64,000 bases of DNA from Gonapodya prolifera JEL478 (taxonomy: Eukaryota; Monoblepharomycota; Monoblepharidomycetes; Monoblepharidales; Gonapodyaceae), in assembly GCA_001574975.1 (NCBI GenBank), contig KQ965740.1, forward strand, positions 607,591 to 671,590. The letters are read 5' to 3'. The first letter of the stretch is position 1. Every line of letters starts with the position of its first letter. Under the pieces are notes generated by a model. That model was not told where the DNA came from. It ran no database searches and was given only the letters and a program-made list of their open reading frames with translations. Positions 30,737 to 43,591 of this stretch are shown one piece after another. A program made the translations under genes and the position numbers.

Positions 30737-33700
30737 ATGCCCTCGCCCGCCCACTCCCTCCTCGACCTCATCCCCGCCCCCGCGACAACACAGATCCCTC
30801 CCTGTCCCGCCGACCCCCCTCTCAAACCAGACTCAACCACACGCACACCCTCCCTCCATTCACACGCAAACTCCCATTCACGCTCCAGAAAGATTTTCGG
30901 TCTGAATTGGTACCCGCTGTTTCTCGCAGTCGCCTCCAGTGTTGGTGAGTATTGGCACTCGTATAGGTGCACACTTGGACCGGCACAGAGCATGCGTGGC
31001 GAGGCGACAGTGCGGGTCGGAGGCGAGACCGTCAAGGTCGGTCGGAGAAGCACACACAGAGTGTGCGACGACATGAGAGTGGGAAGAGGTGGCGAGGACG
31101 TGCCGCGGAAGGATGTGGCGTGAGGAGTCGGGAGTGGGGCTCCGTCGGACACGGGTCCACGGCCCCGGACGGACCGAGCAAGGATCGTGTACGTGGGAGG
31201 ATGACGACGGCGTGCTGAGATGGAGGAAACCGTGGACGGGTGGTGACCTGGGTGGAGGGAATAGGGTACACGGGCTCGGGAATGGAGGGATCATGGACGG
31301 CCTCGGGACTCTGGACATTCTGTCGTCCACCCGGACTTAACCGCCGCCGTTATCCATGACACCTCCTTAACTGTCCTCTTCCCTCCTCCCCCATCCTCCT
31401 CTTCCCCCTCCCCCTACACCCACCCCCCACCCCACCCCCACACCCAGGCGGCCTCCTCTTCGGCTACGAAATCGGCATCATCAACCAAGTCCTCCTCTTC
31501 GACTCTTTCCGCGTCTTCTTCGGCATGTCCCCCCCACCCGTCGCCACATCCACGGGGCTGACCTACCTCCGCGACTCGCAGGGCGTGCTCCTCAAAACCG
31601 ACTACGCGCAGGCCATCGAAGGGAACGTCGTCGCGCTGTTCCTCTTGGGTGCCGTCGCGGGCGCGTGTGGGGTCTGGGTGTTTGCGGATAATTTGGGAAG
31701 GAGGGCCTCCTTGTTGGTGGGGACGACGCTGCATATTATTGGAGGCTTGATTCAGATTTCCTCGGGTAGTATTGAGATGTTGTATGTGGGGAGGTTGTGT
31801 ACGGGTGTCGGGATTGGACTCATTTCGGGGACTGTGCCGCTGTATTTGGCGGAATGTGCGCCGGTGAGTTGGTCGACGGGGGAGCGGGGGGGCAGGCGTG
31901 GGGGATGGGCGAGGGGGGAGGGTGGAGTTAGGTTTGAGTGGTGGAATTCGAGTGGGACTCGGGTTCAAAAGGGGTTGGCCGACTGGACGGGGCCCGGTGC
32001 TGAACGCAACGATCCATCACCGACACCCCGCCTTTCCCACCCGTGCATTAACGGTGAACATATCTGACATCTCCCCCCTTCCCTCTTCCTCCAGCCCTCC
32101 TTCCGCGGGCGCATGGTGAGCTCGGACCAACTCATGATCACGCTGGGGATCCTGGCTTCCAACATCGTCAACGCGGCCCTGACGGCAATTTTCCCAGAGG
32201 AAGGGAACGAGGAGAATAATATGGTGTGGAGGTGGGCGTTGGGGTTGCAGGTGCGTGTCGCTGTGGGGGTGCGGGGAGGGGGAGGGGGAGGGGAGGGCAG
32301 GTTGGAGCAGGGGTCGGAGAAGTCCGGAGGGGAGGGTGCAATGGGGTGCGGACGGAAGAACAGGAACGAGCAGGGTGGGGCAGGAGCAGAACGCGAAGAG
32401 GAATGTTGGGTGGCAGGTGTAAGGGGGGACCGCTTGAACCTCGGAAGATGCCACAAGTCGATCCATCCTTAACCCACATCATTCTTCCTTCCCCACTTCC
32501 CACCTACCTCGCCCTCTTCCCTCCAGCTCGCGCCCGCGATGCTCCTCCTCGTCTTCATCGCCTCCAACACCCTCCCCGAAAGTCCGCGGTACCTCATCGC
32601 CAAGGGCTACTACACGCAGGCGCTTGTGGTGCTCAGCAGGATCGCGGATATGCCGGCTGAGAGCGCCGAGATGCAAGAGAGTGAGTGTTTGGAGGGAGGC
32701 GGGAGGGAAGGAGGGGGTGTGGTGAACGGGGGGGGGAGGGGGCGGGGATTCTTTGTGTGGCATCGGAAGACAAATGGACGAGAGACGATGGGTCGCCAAT
32801 GTGCACGGACTGACATTTTCCTCTCCAATCACCCACACCAAAGTGTACTGCAAGCTTCTCGAATCCATCACGTCGACAGTACAGGGCTCTGGCCCGTACG
32901 GCACGCTTTCTTACTTCGAGGCGCGCAGATGGGACTGGTGGACGCTAGCCTCGGACCCCTCACTCCGTCGGCGGGCCTCTCTCGCCTTTTGGATTTTTGC
33001 CTTCCAGCAGTTCACTGGCGTCAACGCCATCATGTACTTCTCGTCCTCGCTGTTTCTTGAACTGGGCCTTAACAAGACCGTCGCCGCCCAAATCGCTACC
33101 ACGGGAAAGAGTCTTGTCAATTTCCTCTTGACGTTTTTAGGAATGGCCGTGATTGACAACCCCAAGGTCGGGAGGAGGGGGTTGCTGCTGTGGGGTGCCG
33201 CCGCCGCGGGAGTGTCGATGGTGTCGACGTTTATGTGGGTGCAGTGAGTATGGCACGAATGATATGGCGACACGGAGATCGAGAACTTACTAAAACACCA
33301 CAATTTCACCGTGCGGCCACACAGATTGTTCCAAAACACCGAGCCCGGATCAGCCAGGTCGGCTTACAGCGCCATGGGTATTGTGAGCATGGTAAGCCTC
33401 ACTCCTCGCACGGGCGCCCCGGCTTGCACTCACTCCACCTTGTTGGCCGTTGCCACCCGCGCCGACAGTACGCTTTCGTCGCCGTCTTCGCTGCGACGCT
33501 CGGTCCAGCCACCTGGGTGACGTCGACGGAGATCTTCCCCATCCGGTTCCGAGGAAAGGGTATGACAGTGGCCACGGTCAGCCATTGGGGGTGGAACGCC
33601 GTCATTGCAAAGGTGTGGCCGTATACCAGTGCGGCGATCGGGGCAAAACAATTTTTGGTTTTCGGCGTCGCATGCTTTGTGAGTGCAGCAGGTGGAAATG

Positions 33701-34115
33701 GTTGTGCGTGACGTGGTATGGACTGACGTGTTGCACCTTTCATGCAATTGATTGCCTTGAAATCAACCGTGTCTCATATTCGCAATGGCCTCAGATGGAA
33801 TGCGTATGGGTCTACTACGCCGTTCCTGAAACCGCTCTAAAGCGCCTTGAGGATATTGACGAAGTCTTTGGCGCTGCGCACGATTCAACCGCCGTGGAGA
33901 CGCGGGCCATCACGCGCGGGGCTAGCGACGTACTCCTGTCGTTCTACAGGGCCAGCGAGCCACCACGCGGGTTGCAGCCTGAGGGTTCGTCCGGAGAGCG
34001 CAGGCTCAGCCTCGCAACTAGGAGAGGAACGCTCAGTACTCTGGACACCAGGAGGGGAACCGTGACAACAATGGACGGTGGGGCTCCCCCGTATCGACCG
34101 AGAAATATTAGCTGA
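30737..34115 (+). CDS. Sugar porter of the major facilitator superfamily
   Basis: The N-terminus is disordered, followed by FGLNWYPLFLAVASSVGGLLFGYEIGIINQ, split by a 503-base first intron (30945-31447). Sugar-porter signatures appear in order: GGLLFGYEIG, DNLGRRASLL (loop 2-3 motif), GRLCTGVGIGLISGTVPLYL, PESPRYLIAKG, FAFQQFTGVNAIMYFS (helix 7 QQxxG), NPKVGRRGLLL, WVTSTEIFPIRFRGKGM and VWYYAVPET-like VYYAVPETALKRLED. These mark a 12-helix proton-coupled or facilitative hexose transporter in the plasma membrane. The cytosolic tail is long and Ser/Arg-rich (about 33890-34110). Most introns are short; the exact sugar cannot be named. The nearby pectinase and glucosidase fit a lifestyle of taking up plant sugars. 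Confidence 0.9.
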
Positions 34116-35836
34116 CGCAGGCTGCAGTATGGGTTTGGTTTTTGTCATGGCCCGCTGGTCATTTTCAGTGCAATGAGAAGTAATGAGACGACGCTTTTGA
34201 GATTGATTTAATTGTTGTGTGAGATGTGTATGATGTATTCCATTTTGCTACGTAGATATATTGCATTTCGAGGTGTCGGAAAGATTAAACAGTACATCGT
34301 TCTTGTCGCAAGGGCTTTCCACTTACTTGCGAGCTGCTTGCCCTTACTTTCTGTCGCTCACTTTGTTGCGAATACGATAACGAAGAACAGTGGGAATCGA
34401 AAATGGTCCATGCACAAGCACAGCCGTTCCGTGAAACTCACCAGATAGTGCCACATTCCTTGTCGCCCATTGTCCCCGCCAGTCGCGTACACGACGGGGT
34501 GCCCACGGCGTCTGCTCTGTCTTAAAGGCAGGGACGGCGCATCGTGGCGACGTGAGGGGCACAGTCCGCCGATCCCCGCCCCGCGGGGGTAAGCCTGCTG
34601 GCTGCGTAGCTTGTTCGGGTCTGAGTAGCCCGTTCCGGCGGGTAGCATGGGAGGAAAGCACGGATTAAGTGACGCTGAGCCATAAAAGATGAGTCTCGAT
34701 GGGTCCGACCGCTGAATCAATTCGGTGGGGAGGGTTGGGTGCCATATTGGATGAACATATCTTTCGAACACCTGATGGAATTAACCCTCGCCATCAGAGT
34801 CAAACATCCAAAACTGTGAATCCTCCATGTCTCTCTACGTTGATATGAAAAGGGGATGGTTGCTTTGCCTTCCTTTCGTAAATAGTATTGCTCCCGTGGT
34901 TTCAGGTGAGATAATGCGAGCTTCGTGCCATCGTATTCACGCTCTGTAACACATGGCCGAACAGCAAAAGAAAATGGAGCAGTTGGTACCCTCTTTCAGT
35001 CAAGCTCTGAAACCCTCTCCGCTCCGCTCAACCTCTCAACGTCAATTTCTCATGAACGCAAAGTTCAGCATGGCGAGGCTGGGCTGTTGTTAACGAGGTA
35101 TGCAAGTTTCCCCGAAAGGCTTGTGATAGCGTCTCCACCCAAATTTATGTGTTTCACATTTCGACTAATAAATGTACTTCTAAGTCAATTCTAAACGACG
35201 ATGAAGCAATAAAGACGGAGGGACTAATGCTACGCATCCACTTCCCAAAACCATAAAATCAGCGTGGCCGAGAGAATCGCGGGAATTTCTCCTGCCCCAC
35301 GCAAGCTAACACCTCTGCTCTCAAATTGACTGCCAAGTAATTTATGGACACACCGATTTAGTTTTTTCGTTCACTCCCATCATCTTAACACAGGCAATCC
35401 CGAGTCGAAGAAAATCACGTGCATAAGCACACCCGCGCCACTGAGGGCGATTAAATATAAAACCAAATTTTGGGACCATCATTCGGTTAGTTTCTCGCAC
35501 CAAGTAATGTAATGGTTCATGACTACTCCCGCCGAGAGTAAGAGCAACCGAAACGACACCAAAGCCAAGGAAGTGCAAAAAAGAATTCGAGCATTGGAAA
35601 AAAGCTACGGGCGACCGAGCCAGATCTTCCAATACAGTAATAATATTGTAGAATGGGGAGAATATCCGAACATAAATCGTTCAAAGAAAACTCGATAATT
35701 AGAAATGTAATGGAACCGTTGGGCTCCCGCCACCTCCGACGACATCCTTTACATTTTCTTATTAGGCGGAAAGCTCTGCATACACCTTCAAATCGCAAAA
35801 GCAGTGTCAGTCACTGTATTTCACGCTGGGCAACAC
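34116..35836. other. Long intergenic region
   Basis: Spacer between convergent genes, 3' end to 3' end. A GC-rich island at 34450-34660 contains a CCCCGCGGGG palindrome and an open frame on the minus strand (to 34771) without any recognisable domain. The rest (34800-35760) is AT-rich with no gene, RNA or repeat that I can support. The hydrolase gene may extend into it to 35762. Confidence 0.4.
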
Positions 35837-37699
35837 TCAACCATTCGTACTCACATGCTCCAGTCCATACTTTGTCACTGTGCCCTCCTCCTTGACGACC
35901 TCGATGATCCCCTTGAGGTACGCCTTGGCGTCGTCCACAGACAACTTGCTCTCGACCGTGAAATCCTTCTTGGGCCCGGCCGAGACAAACGAAAAGCTCG
36001 ACTTAGACGCCGAGGGGGCCTTTGCGAACGCGTCGCGGAAAAACTGGTTCAGAGCCTTAAGGAACTGGTTGGATGCGGCGGTGCCAAAGGCGAAGTGGAA
36101 GTCCTGTGAGGGGCGGGAGGGTGGGATGTGAAACGAGGAGCAAAACACGGGCGTGGAAGGGAAACTCACGTGTGGTCCGTCTTCGGAGACGTACAGGTGA
36201 GCAACTTCTCCTCCCTGCACACGCTTGATGTAGAAGGCAAGGACTTCGGAAAGAAGGCGGTCGACAGTACCAGTTGAGAGCTGCAAAGAACGACGGATAT
36301 AGGGTCAACGAGTAATCCGTTGGTTCCAGATAGTCGGTTCTACTCACGAACAGAGGCGGCAAGTGCTTGTCCGCATTTACTGAGTCCAGAAGCACGATTA
36401 TGTTGCTGTTCTCGAGTGCTTGCTTCGCGTCACCCATGTAGGAAACGGCACTCTCGCCCAGCCACTCCTGGGGTCCACCCTTGTTCCTCGCAAGCATGCA
36501 CGCATTGAACACGGGGTTCGTGCTGTTGCAGCTCGGCGCCGAGATGGAGAAGTCGCACCAGGGGGTCAGAGGGGCGTAACCGGCGGGCGCGGGGAGGTTG
36601 TGGTCGCGGATGTAGTAGGCAAGGGCGATGGTGAGGTTTCCTCCGGCAGAGTCGCCTGTGACCGCGATGTGGGAGGACGAGACTTTTTGGTCGTTGAGGA
36701 CTGCGGAAGAGGGGATGGATGGAGGTCAACACATGTGCGAAGTGTGGCGTCAGTCGGGGTGCCAACTTACGCCAGTTGTAGACGTTCACGCAGTCGATGA
36801 GAGCTGAGGGGAACTGAACTTCGGGACTGAGGTGGTCTGATTCAACGGCCCAGAACATGTCACTTGTTGGTTCGGACAGGGACGATAATCTCTGAACTCA
36901 CAGTCAACGGCGAGAACTTTAAATCCCCCAAGAGCAATCTCTTGCGTTGTGGTGCGGTAGGTTTCTGGGTTGCTGATGGTCATGGCACCTGTTTCAGTCA
37001 AGTCAGGCAATTTGAACACCGATCCTTGCTCATCGCTCCTATATCCAGGGCACTGAGAGATTACTCACCTCCGTGAATGTAAATGACAACGTCCTTCTCC
37101 TTCCCTTCGTCGGCACTAGTTTCCACCCATTCAACAGCAACAGTGTCGCCTGCCGACGTGGCTTCCGAAAGCCCCTCAACAGAAGAGCGCGGGATGGTGA
37201 AGGGAGTGAATTTAACGGCTGGGTTCAGGGGTGGAGAAGGAGCCGCTGCGAGCCTTTATTTGGGGAAAATAGAAGGTTGGCACATGCCTCTCGTCAACAA
37301 ACGCGAGAAGAGAGGCTTACGCTTGGCGGAAAGCGAGGAGCCGGTCCTTGGGGCTCATGGCGGCGAATGCGGTGTTGTAGACTGAGGAATTGTTGGTCGA
37401 ATAAAGGAGTTGGAGGATGAGCGACCGTCAGTTTCAGCAAAGATATTGCGAAATCATTCGGCTCCAACAACTCACCACTGCCGACTGCTCCACGATAAAG
37501 CCCGAAGGTCTCCTCGTGAACCTTTTCCCACGAGGGAGGAACAAGAATCTACGACGGTGGCAATGGCGGACATGGTTGGTCATCAATCGATAGATGTTCC
37601 GCCGCTACAAACCTTGTTCTCATCGCCACCCCTCTCAGCGGCGGCCTTCCTGAGAGCAGCAAGCGCGCCCTGGACAGGTTGGGTGGAGTCGACGGTCAT
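35837..37699 (-). CDS. HSL-family alpha/beta hydrolase (esterase/lipase)
   Basis: The start at 37699 gives MTVDSTQPVQGALAALRKA, then VPPSWEKVHEETFGLYRG. The exon near 37220-37070 reads KFTPFTIPRS, WVETSADEGKEKDVVIYIHGG with the oxyanion HGG motif. Further exons give AVDYRLSPEVQFPSALIDC and SSHIAVTGDSAGGN, the nucleophile elbow GDSAG, followed by FSISAPSC and YVSEDGPH, DFHFAFG (the H of DFHF is the likely catalytic His). This order is typical of hormone-sensitive-lipase-like fold-3 hydrolases acting on acyl esters. The C-terminus is uncertain: the frame runs to a stop at 35837, but a strong donor (GTGAGTACG after LEH) and an acceptor near 35790 would give LEHVYAELSA ending at 35762. The substrate is unknown. 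Confidence 0.8.
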
Positions 37700-39324
37700 T
37701 GTTGGGCTGTTGTTTCTGAGAATCCGGGACGTAGTGGGGAGGACGGGTGAGCGATGATTGAGTCAGATCCAGCGGTTGAGTGATATGACAGCGCAAACTC
37801 GCACTCACGAGTAGGTGGTGATGTGGAAACTGTTTTCGGTTCTGTCGGCGTTTTTGTGCCGACTGAGTCTCCACCAGGAAAAACCTGTTCTTCCACGTCC
37901 GCAAAACTCTCTGTGCAACGTCATGTCCAGACTCTTTGGAAAATCAAACTCGACTAAGGGTGGGACGGCGCAATGCGTTCTAATGTCAGAATACGTTCCC
38001 TCCCTTCTGTATCCCCAGCGTCCATTTTTTCCCCAGTCTGTAGAAAGGACATTTGAAAAAGAAGAGATGATTGCGAAGCCCGTAGCGAGACAAGAAAATT
38101 GTGGCACAGTTCGAGGGCGTCCGTCCCTTGAAAAAAAACTTCTTCAATTCACCTTCGAACTCCAACTTTTTCACATCAATCGCACCAATAGGATCATATG
38201 AAGTGCCGCCCGAGCAATCAAGGCTGTCCGCTCTCGTTTGGGATGGGAAAGTGGAAGCGAACATGGGTGAAATGTCCAACCCGAAAATCAACAAAAAGCG
38301 CGTCAACCACTGCATTTCTCGGCATCAACTGACGACCGGTAAAGCTGCAATTGGAGTGTATGGAACCCTTGGCGTGATTTGTCCTTTGACTCTCGAAGTC
38401 GGATCAATGCTTCTGCTCGGAAACCGAGTCTAGGATGTCACTCCAAGCGCATCGACTCCCCATTGCCGTCGACTCTTCAGCTCGCAAAAGGGGTCGCTTT
38501 GGCTATCGACTGGCGAACACCCGTCTGAAACGTGTGAGGCAACTCTTTCCCTGACGAATTCTAATTGAACTGCTTTTTCATCTCGGCAATGGAACTTTGA
38601 ATCAAATGACGCAATGAAATGGAAATGGCAGCCTCTTGAGCGTCGTTCCACGATCATAACATTTGTGTTTGGATGCAGACTATTAAAGTAACCCCATCTC
38701 TTTTGCCCCGAATGCAAGCACGTTGACAATGAAAACTTGAATTGTCACATCGGACTTTGTTTTGCATGGGGCGGATAAGTTTCACAAGACAAGCAATAGT
38801 ACTGGAAGTCAGTAATTGAAGCAGTGCTTGGTATTTCGTTCGCTGCAGGACGTTTTCAAGTACGCCGACCGTGCAAGCACCCGCTGTTCAATTATTTAAT
38901 GCTGAGTATCAGGATGGAGACTTGAAATGTGTTTCCCATCTCCAGTTTCACGTACAGTGGATCAAAAGGAGCATCAATGCCTTTTCATTTCCTCTATCAA
39001 AACTTATCAGAGAACGCATGTAAATTCCTTGAAAAGTCTTCAATATAATTTAGTAAGAAGAATTCCATACTTCGCGATCCTCAACTAATTCACGTCTGAA
39101 CGTGAATTACAATATCAGCTCGCTACGGGCGAGCTCAAGGGCACCGCCCCACTATCTTAATCCTTAAGCACGCAGAGCAGCCACGATTCGGTGCAAGTGC
39201 TTTGGTCGGCTCATAAGTGATGTTTGAATTCAGTTCACTTAGTGGAGCAAGCAAACACAGCATCTCCTCGCCCAATTCCTCTTGAAAACACCCTCACATA
39301 CGAACTTCACACTCCGATTTAATA
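37700..39324. other. Intergenic region between divergent genes
   Basis: It lies between the leftward hydrolase and the rightward copine. One weak secreted-protein-like frame is at 37986-38315 (listed separately). The part from 38430 to 39300 is AT-rich and empty of anything I can support. Confidence 0.4.
37986..38315 (-). CDS. Possible small secreted protein
   Basis: An ATG-started frame of 109 residues opens with MQWLTRFLLIFGLDISPMFA, which could be a signal peptide, then SLDCSGGTSYDPIGAIDVKK and two later Cys. There is no domain I recognise and the C-terminal half (FFFKCPFYRLGKK) looks like non-coding translation, so an unseen splice may end the real product earlier. It could be chance. 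Confidence 0.2.
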   Translation of the reverse strand: MQWLTRFLLIFGLDISPMFASTFPSQTRADSLDCSGGTSYDPIGAIDVKKLEFEGELKKFFFKGRTPSNCATIFLSRYGLRNHLFFFKCPFYRLGKKWTLGIQKGGNVF

Positions 39325-42078
39325 ATGTCGTACCCGTACTCAACCGATCAGCATCCACCCCTCCAAAACTGGGCTCCACCAGTCCACCCAACGCAAAACC
39401 ATCAATGCGCGCAGCAACAGCAACAGGTGAGCGATCTCTACTCTTCGCGTGGTAGCTTTGTCGATTAAAGCTTCGGAAACGTGTGATGGCGACGTTGTAC
39501 GAAATCTCGGCGAATCTCTGTCTTCCTAGCCAAACCCACATGCACACCAAGCTCAATCGTATTATCAACCGTACTTCTCTCCGCCAGGTCAGCAGTATGC
39601 GCCACCACCACCCCACGCACAACAGTACCCGCCATCATCACAACCTCACTCAACGTACCCACCGCCTCATGTACAGCATCAACAATACGCCGCTCCTCCC
39701 ATTTCATATCTACCGCCACCATCTCAGCAGCTTCCATCCGCACTAGTCTATCCTCCTGCTACCGGTCCTCCACCATCGTATCCTACACAGTATACACAGA
39801 CACCGCTAGCTACACAATATCAGACTTACCAGACGTCCCCAGGCCAATTCACGACCAAAACGTCCTCCGCACCCCCACCGAGAAACGCACCCCCAATCAT
39901 GCCGCAGGCCAAAGTGGAGCTCCACATATCCTGTACGAACCTTCCGTCCAAGGACGTGTTGTCCAAGTCGGATCCCCGTGTGCATGTGTTCTTGGAGACA
40001 TTTGTTTCGGAACATGTCGGCGCTGGCGCTGGCCTCCACCGAAGGTCCACATTTGTGAGGCAGTGGACTGAAATAGGCGTAACGGAAATCATCAAAGGTA
40101 CAGCACAATTGTCTCCCTCCCTTTGCATATCTATCCCGCCTCAAGTCTCAGCAACGCTGGGGCCAACAATGCAGATAACCGCAACCCAAAATTCAGCACC
40201 GCCATATCCGCGTCCTACTTCTTCGAATTGACTCAACTGCTCCGCTTTGTCGTGGTTGACATTGATGACTACCGACCTGGTGCTCCCCCACAGGAGCAGG
40301 ACTATATTGGGTACGTCGAGGCACCACTCGCCACCATCGTCCAAGGCTCCCATGCTCGAAGGTTTGAGCGCCCCCTTATTGGCGAGGTACCACCCGGCAT
40401 GGGCTTCCGACCCTCTGGCATGGTTCACTCCAACACTATCACAGCGGCCCAAGCAACGGCGGGAGGGGTGAGGTTTAATTCGGGCGCCAATGAGCTCACG
40501 CCTGGAGCACGTGGAGCGCTGCCACCAGCGGCCAGTGGGGCTAGGAATTTGGCGACGATACGCGTGAGCGCGGAGGAAGTGCTTGACGCGCAAAGTGAAG
40601 CGGCGAGGATCGTGTACAAGTTCCGCATCAAGTGTGAAAATCTTGATAAAAAGGTTTGGTTCTTGATTTGCGTGTTTTCTTTTTGGGTCATCTTGTTGAA
40701 CGTGTCGCTTCACTCAGGACTTGTTTGGAGCTTCGGACGCCTATGTGGTTTTGTCGAAACCGCGATCTGGCGGCGAAGGAGCTCACACAGGTCAGGGAGA
40801 CTGGGTCGTTGTCCACAAGTACGTCTGAACCAACGTTGTTCATTTGCGGACTCCGCTCATTTAACGTTCGTCTTTCCTTTAAAGGACAGAAGTAGTAATG
40901 AACAATGCGAATCCGACCTTTCGGGAATTCGAGATTCCAGCGGTAAAGCTCAACGGTGGAGACCCCAATCGGCAACTCCTGTGGGAAGTGTGGGAATGGG
41001 ACAAGAACTCGCCGGATGATCTCATCGGCCAATTTAAGGCGTCCGCAAGGTGAGGCTTTCTGTCAAAGTGAGAATTGTGTGTTTCTTCAAACATTGGCCT
41101 TGTTTTCCCAAGGGAAGTCCTCGGATCTGACAAGGCGACAGGTGGAAAGCGATACGAGCTTATCAACGAGAAGAAGCAAGCCAGGAAGGGGAAGAGCTAC
41201 AGCAATTCCGGAATCCTCTACGTCGACTACTTTGCAGAACAGAGACAGCCACTTTTCATGGACTACATCGCTGGAGGCTGTGAATTGAGTCTCGCCATTT
41301 CTGTCGACTTCACTGCGTCGAATGGAGATCCCCAGCAAATGGGTTCTCTTCATTACAGAGATCCATTCGGCCAACTCAACTCTTACCAACGGGCGCTTTT
41401 GGGAGTCGGCCAAGTTCTCGAGGTAGCAGATTTTCCACTTCATCCAAGCTATTCTGTGCTCTCACACGTTGTTCCCAGGCATATGATAGCGACAAATGTT
41501 TTCCCGCTTATGGTTTCGGAGCCAAAATTCTCGTCCCCACCTCCAACGACTACCTCGTATCGCACCTCTTCCCTCTCAACCTCAACATGTCCAATCCTCA
41601 TGTTGTCGGAGTGAATGGTTTGCTGGAAGCATATGGAATCTCCTTGAATCGCGTGGTGCTTCACGGGCCAACTAATTTTGCGCCCACACTAAGGAGCGTA
41701 AATGCGTGGGCCCGAGATGGATATGTTCCTGGCGAAAGGATTTTGAGGCGGTATTCCGTTTTGTTGATCGTGACTGATGGCGCCGTGAGCGATGTGGATG
41801 ACACAATTGCCGCCATTGTTGACGCTTCGACACTTCCACTTTCGATTATCATTGTCGGTGTGGGGAATGCCGATTTCAGCTCCATGGAATTATTCGACGC
41901 CGACCGAGGAATGCTCCGTTCAGGGAACCGAGTCGCCGAGCGTGACGTGGTGCAGTTTGTGCCCTTCCGCGACTTCCCACACGAAGTGACACTTTCGCAG
42001 GCGACACTGGCTGAGGTGCCAAAGCAGTTTTTGGAGTTTTGTCGAAAGAGAGATCTGTTCCCGTTCTCCGCACAATAA
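39325..42078 (+). CDS. Copine (two C2 domains + copine A domain) with Pro/Gln-rich N-terminus
   Basis: The first 150 residues or so are rich in Pro, Gln and Tyr (QQYAPPPPHAQQYPP, ISYLPPPSQQLP). The C2A domain starts at KVELHISCTNLPSKDVLSKSDP, with FELTQLLRFVVVDIDDYRPG. C2B starts at KFRIKCENLDKKDLFGASDA and reads NPTFREFEIP, LLWEVWEWDKNSPDDLIGQF. The copine A domain follows: YIAGGCELSLAISVDFTASNGDP, SLHYRDPFGQLNSYQRALLG, ILVPTSNDYLVSHLFPLN and VLLIVTDGAVSDVDDT, ending IIIVGVGNADFSSMELFDAD and EVPKQFLEFC. Copines bind phospholipids in a calcium-dependent way at the plasma membrane and recruit partners through the A domain. They are known from animals, plants and amoebae and are absent from budding yeast. 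The long N-terminal extension before C2A is atypical for the family. Introns are short with clear GT-AG edges. Confidence 0.92.
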
Positions 42079-42379
42079 TGGGGCCGTTTAGAATTTTTGT
42101 ATACAAAACAGTCGCTGAGGGAGGTTTTTATTTGGCCGTGATTCAACCGGTTCCTTCCTAGGCGATTGCATCGAAGACAGGGAGTGAGCATGACCGTCAA
42201 CACTGCATCGCCCTGTGCTCTCTTGTGAAATTCTTGTCCCCGTACCTCGTCAAGCTGCCAATCTCTGTGAGTCACGCAGTTTTGTCCGTACAATGACCTG
42301 AGGCTGAACCTTCGTTAGGGTTCAGGGTTCGCCCGGAAGAATCACGGCAGGTTTATCTTCGATCTTTGCCCAGAATGAT

Positions 42380-42386
42380 TATAAAA
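42380..42386 (+). promoter_or_regulatory. TATA box of the RTA1-like gene
   Basis: TATAAAA lies 56 bases before the start codon at 42436. Confidence 0.6.
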
Positions 42387-42435
42387 GCGCATAGAGGAGG
42401 CCAGGACATCAATCGAATCATCAATCGAGAACACA

Positions 42436-43591
42436 ATGGACTCCCAATCCGAGCAAGTCGACTTTGACTGTGAGTGGTGCCAACCTCTCCGATGGAGCAA
42501 AGTTGCTGATAAGTAGCCTCAGGGACAACCACCGCCTTCGACTACAAGCCGTCCACGGCTCTCGCCATCACCTTTTTGGCACTGTTCGCGGTGTCCGGGA
42601 CACTCCATGCAGCGCAGGCCTATGTGACCAAGTTGAGATTCATGTGGATCATGGCGATTGGATGCGCTGGTGAGAAGATTCACTCAGGCGATGATTGATA
42701 CCAAACATCTGACCTCTTCTGCATCTTCTACCACCTCATGTGCGTGCATTCAGTCGAAATTCTTGGGTTTGGTCTCCGCATCGCGGCAAAGGACGACGTC
42801 CGGGAAAATCCAGATGACACGGTCCTCTTCTCGTTTCAATTCGGCCTCATTGTGTTGGCGCCAATCTTTTTCGCTGCCGTTGTATACACCACCCTCACCC
42901 ACATGTGAGTTTGATTGTTTATTGTCCCGACTTGGGTTTCTTTTGCTCACACAAAAACTCCATCTGCCTCTGTCCCAGAATCGCGCTTGTCGGCGACCAA
43001 TACTCCCCCATGAAACGCACCACCATCGGCGTCATATTCATCACGGCGGACATATTCGCATTCATCGTCCAATTCATCGGGGCCTGCCTGATCCTCATCC
43101 CGGACATTGGTTCCGAACTCTCCAACAACGGCCTCAAAGTCATGATCGTCGGCCTTGCAATCCAAGTCGTCGGGATCATGGTCTTCTTCACCCTCGCGGT
43201 CATCGTTTACATACGGGCGTGGCGCGTTAAGGGACGGTGGCACGTCTTGATGTGGAATTTGCTGACGTCGGCAATCCTTATTGCGGTGAGTAGCTCTCTC
43301 AGAACAAATTAAAAGAAGTTCCACTGATGTTATTCATGTCTCCTACCACAGATCCGCAATGCATTCCGCATGGCCGAATACTGGGACGGCTTCGACAACG
43401 AAATCTCACGAAACGAGAGCCTGTTGTACATCTTGGACGCCGGCCTCATGCTTTTGCTGGTCGTTCTGTTCCATATCATTCACCCTGGCATTACCCCACG
43501 AAAAGAGGGCTCGGACGAGGCTGTTGATCCGGAAACCACGATAACCCTTGAAGCCACACGCGAACAAACGGATGTAAAGATGGATCCTTGA
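42436..43591 (+). CDS. RTA1-like lipid-translocating exporter family protein
   Basis: The start MDSQSEQVDFD is followed by an intron (donor GTGAGTGG), then FDYKPSTALAITFLALFAVS, RFMWIMAIGCAVEILGFGLR, FSFQFGLIVLAPIFFAAVVY, MKRTTIGVIFITADIFAFIVQ, GLAIQVVGIMVFFTLAVIVY and the exon IRNAFRMAEYWDGFDN, LYILDAGLMLLLVVLFHIIH. The Y.PS, E.LG/R, LAP.F.AA..Y, D...F..Q and YR/F-E-like (FRMAEYWDG) landmarks are those of the fungus-specific RTA1 family (Rta1, Rsb1, Rtm1), seven-helix proteins linked to resistance to lipophilic compounds and sphingoid-base export. Exons end at splice sites conserved in phase. A TATA box is present at 42380. Transport of a specific lipid is not shown. Confidence 0.9.

Noticed and set aside
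34344-34771. Minus-strand frame of 137 residues in the GC-rich island.
   Set aside because: No start context, domain, splice signal or conserved motif; the palindromic GC-rich DNA alone explains the lack of stops.
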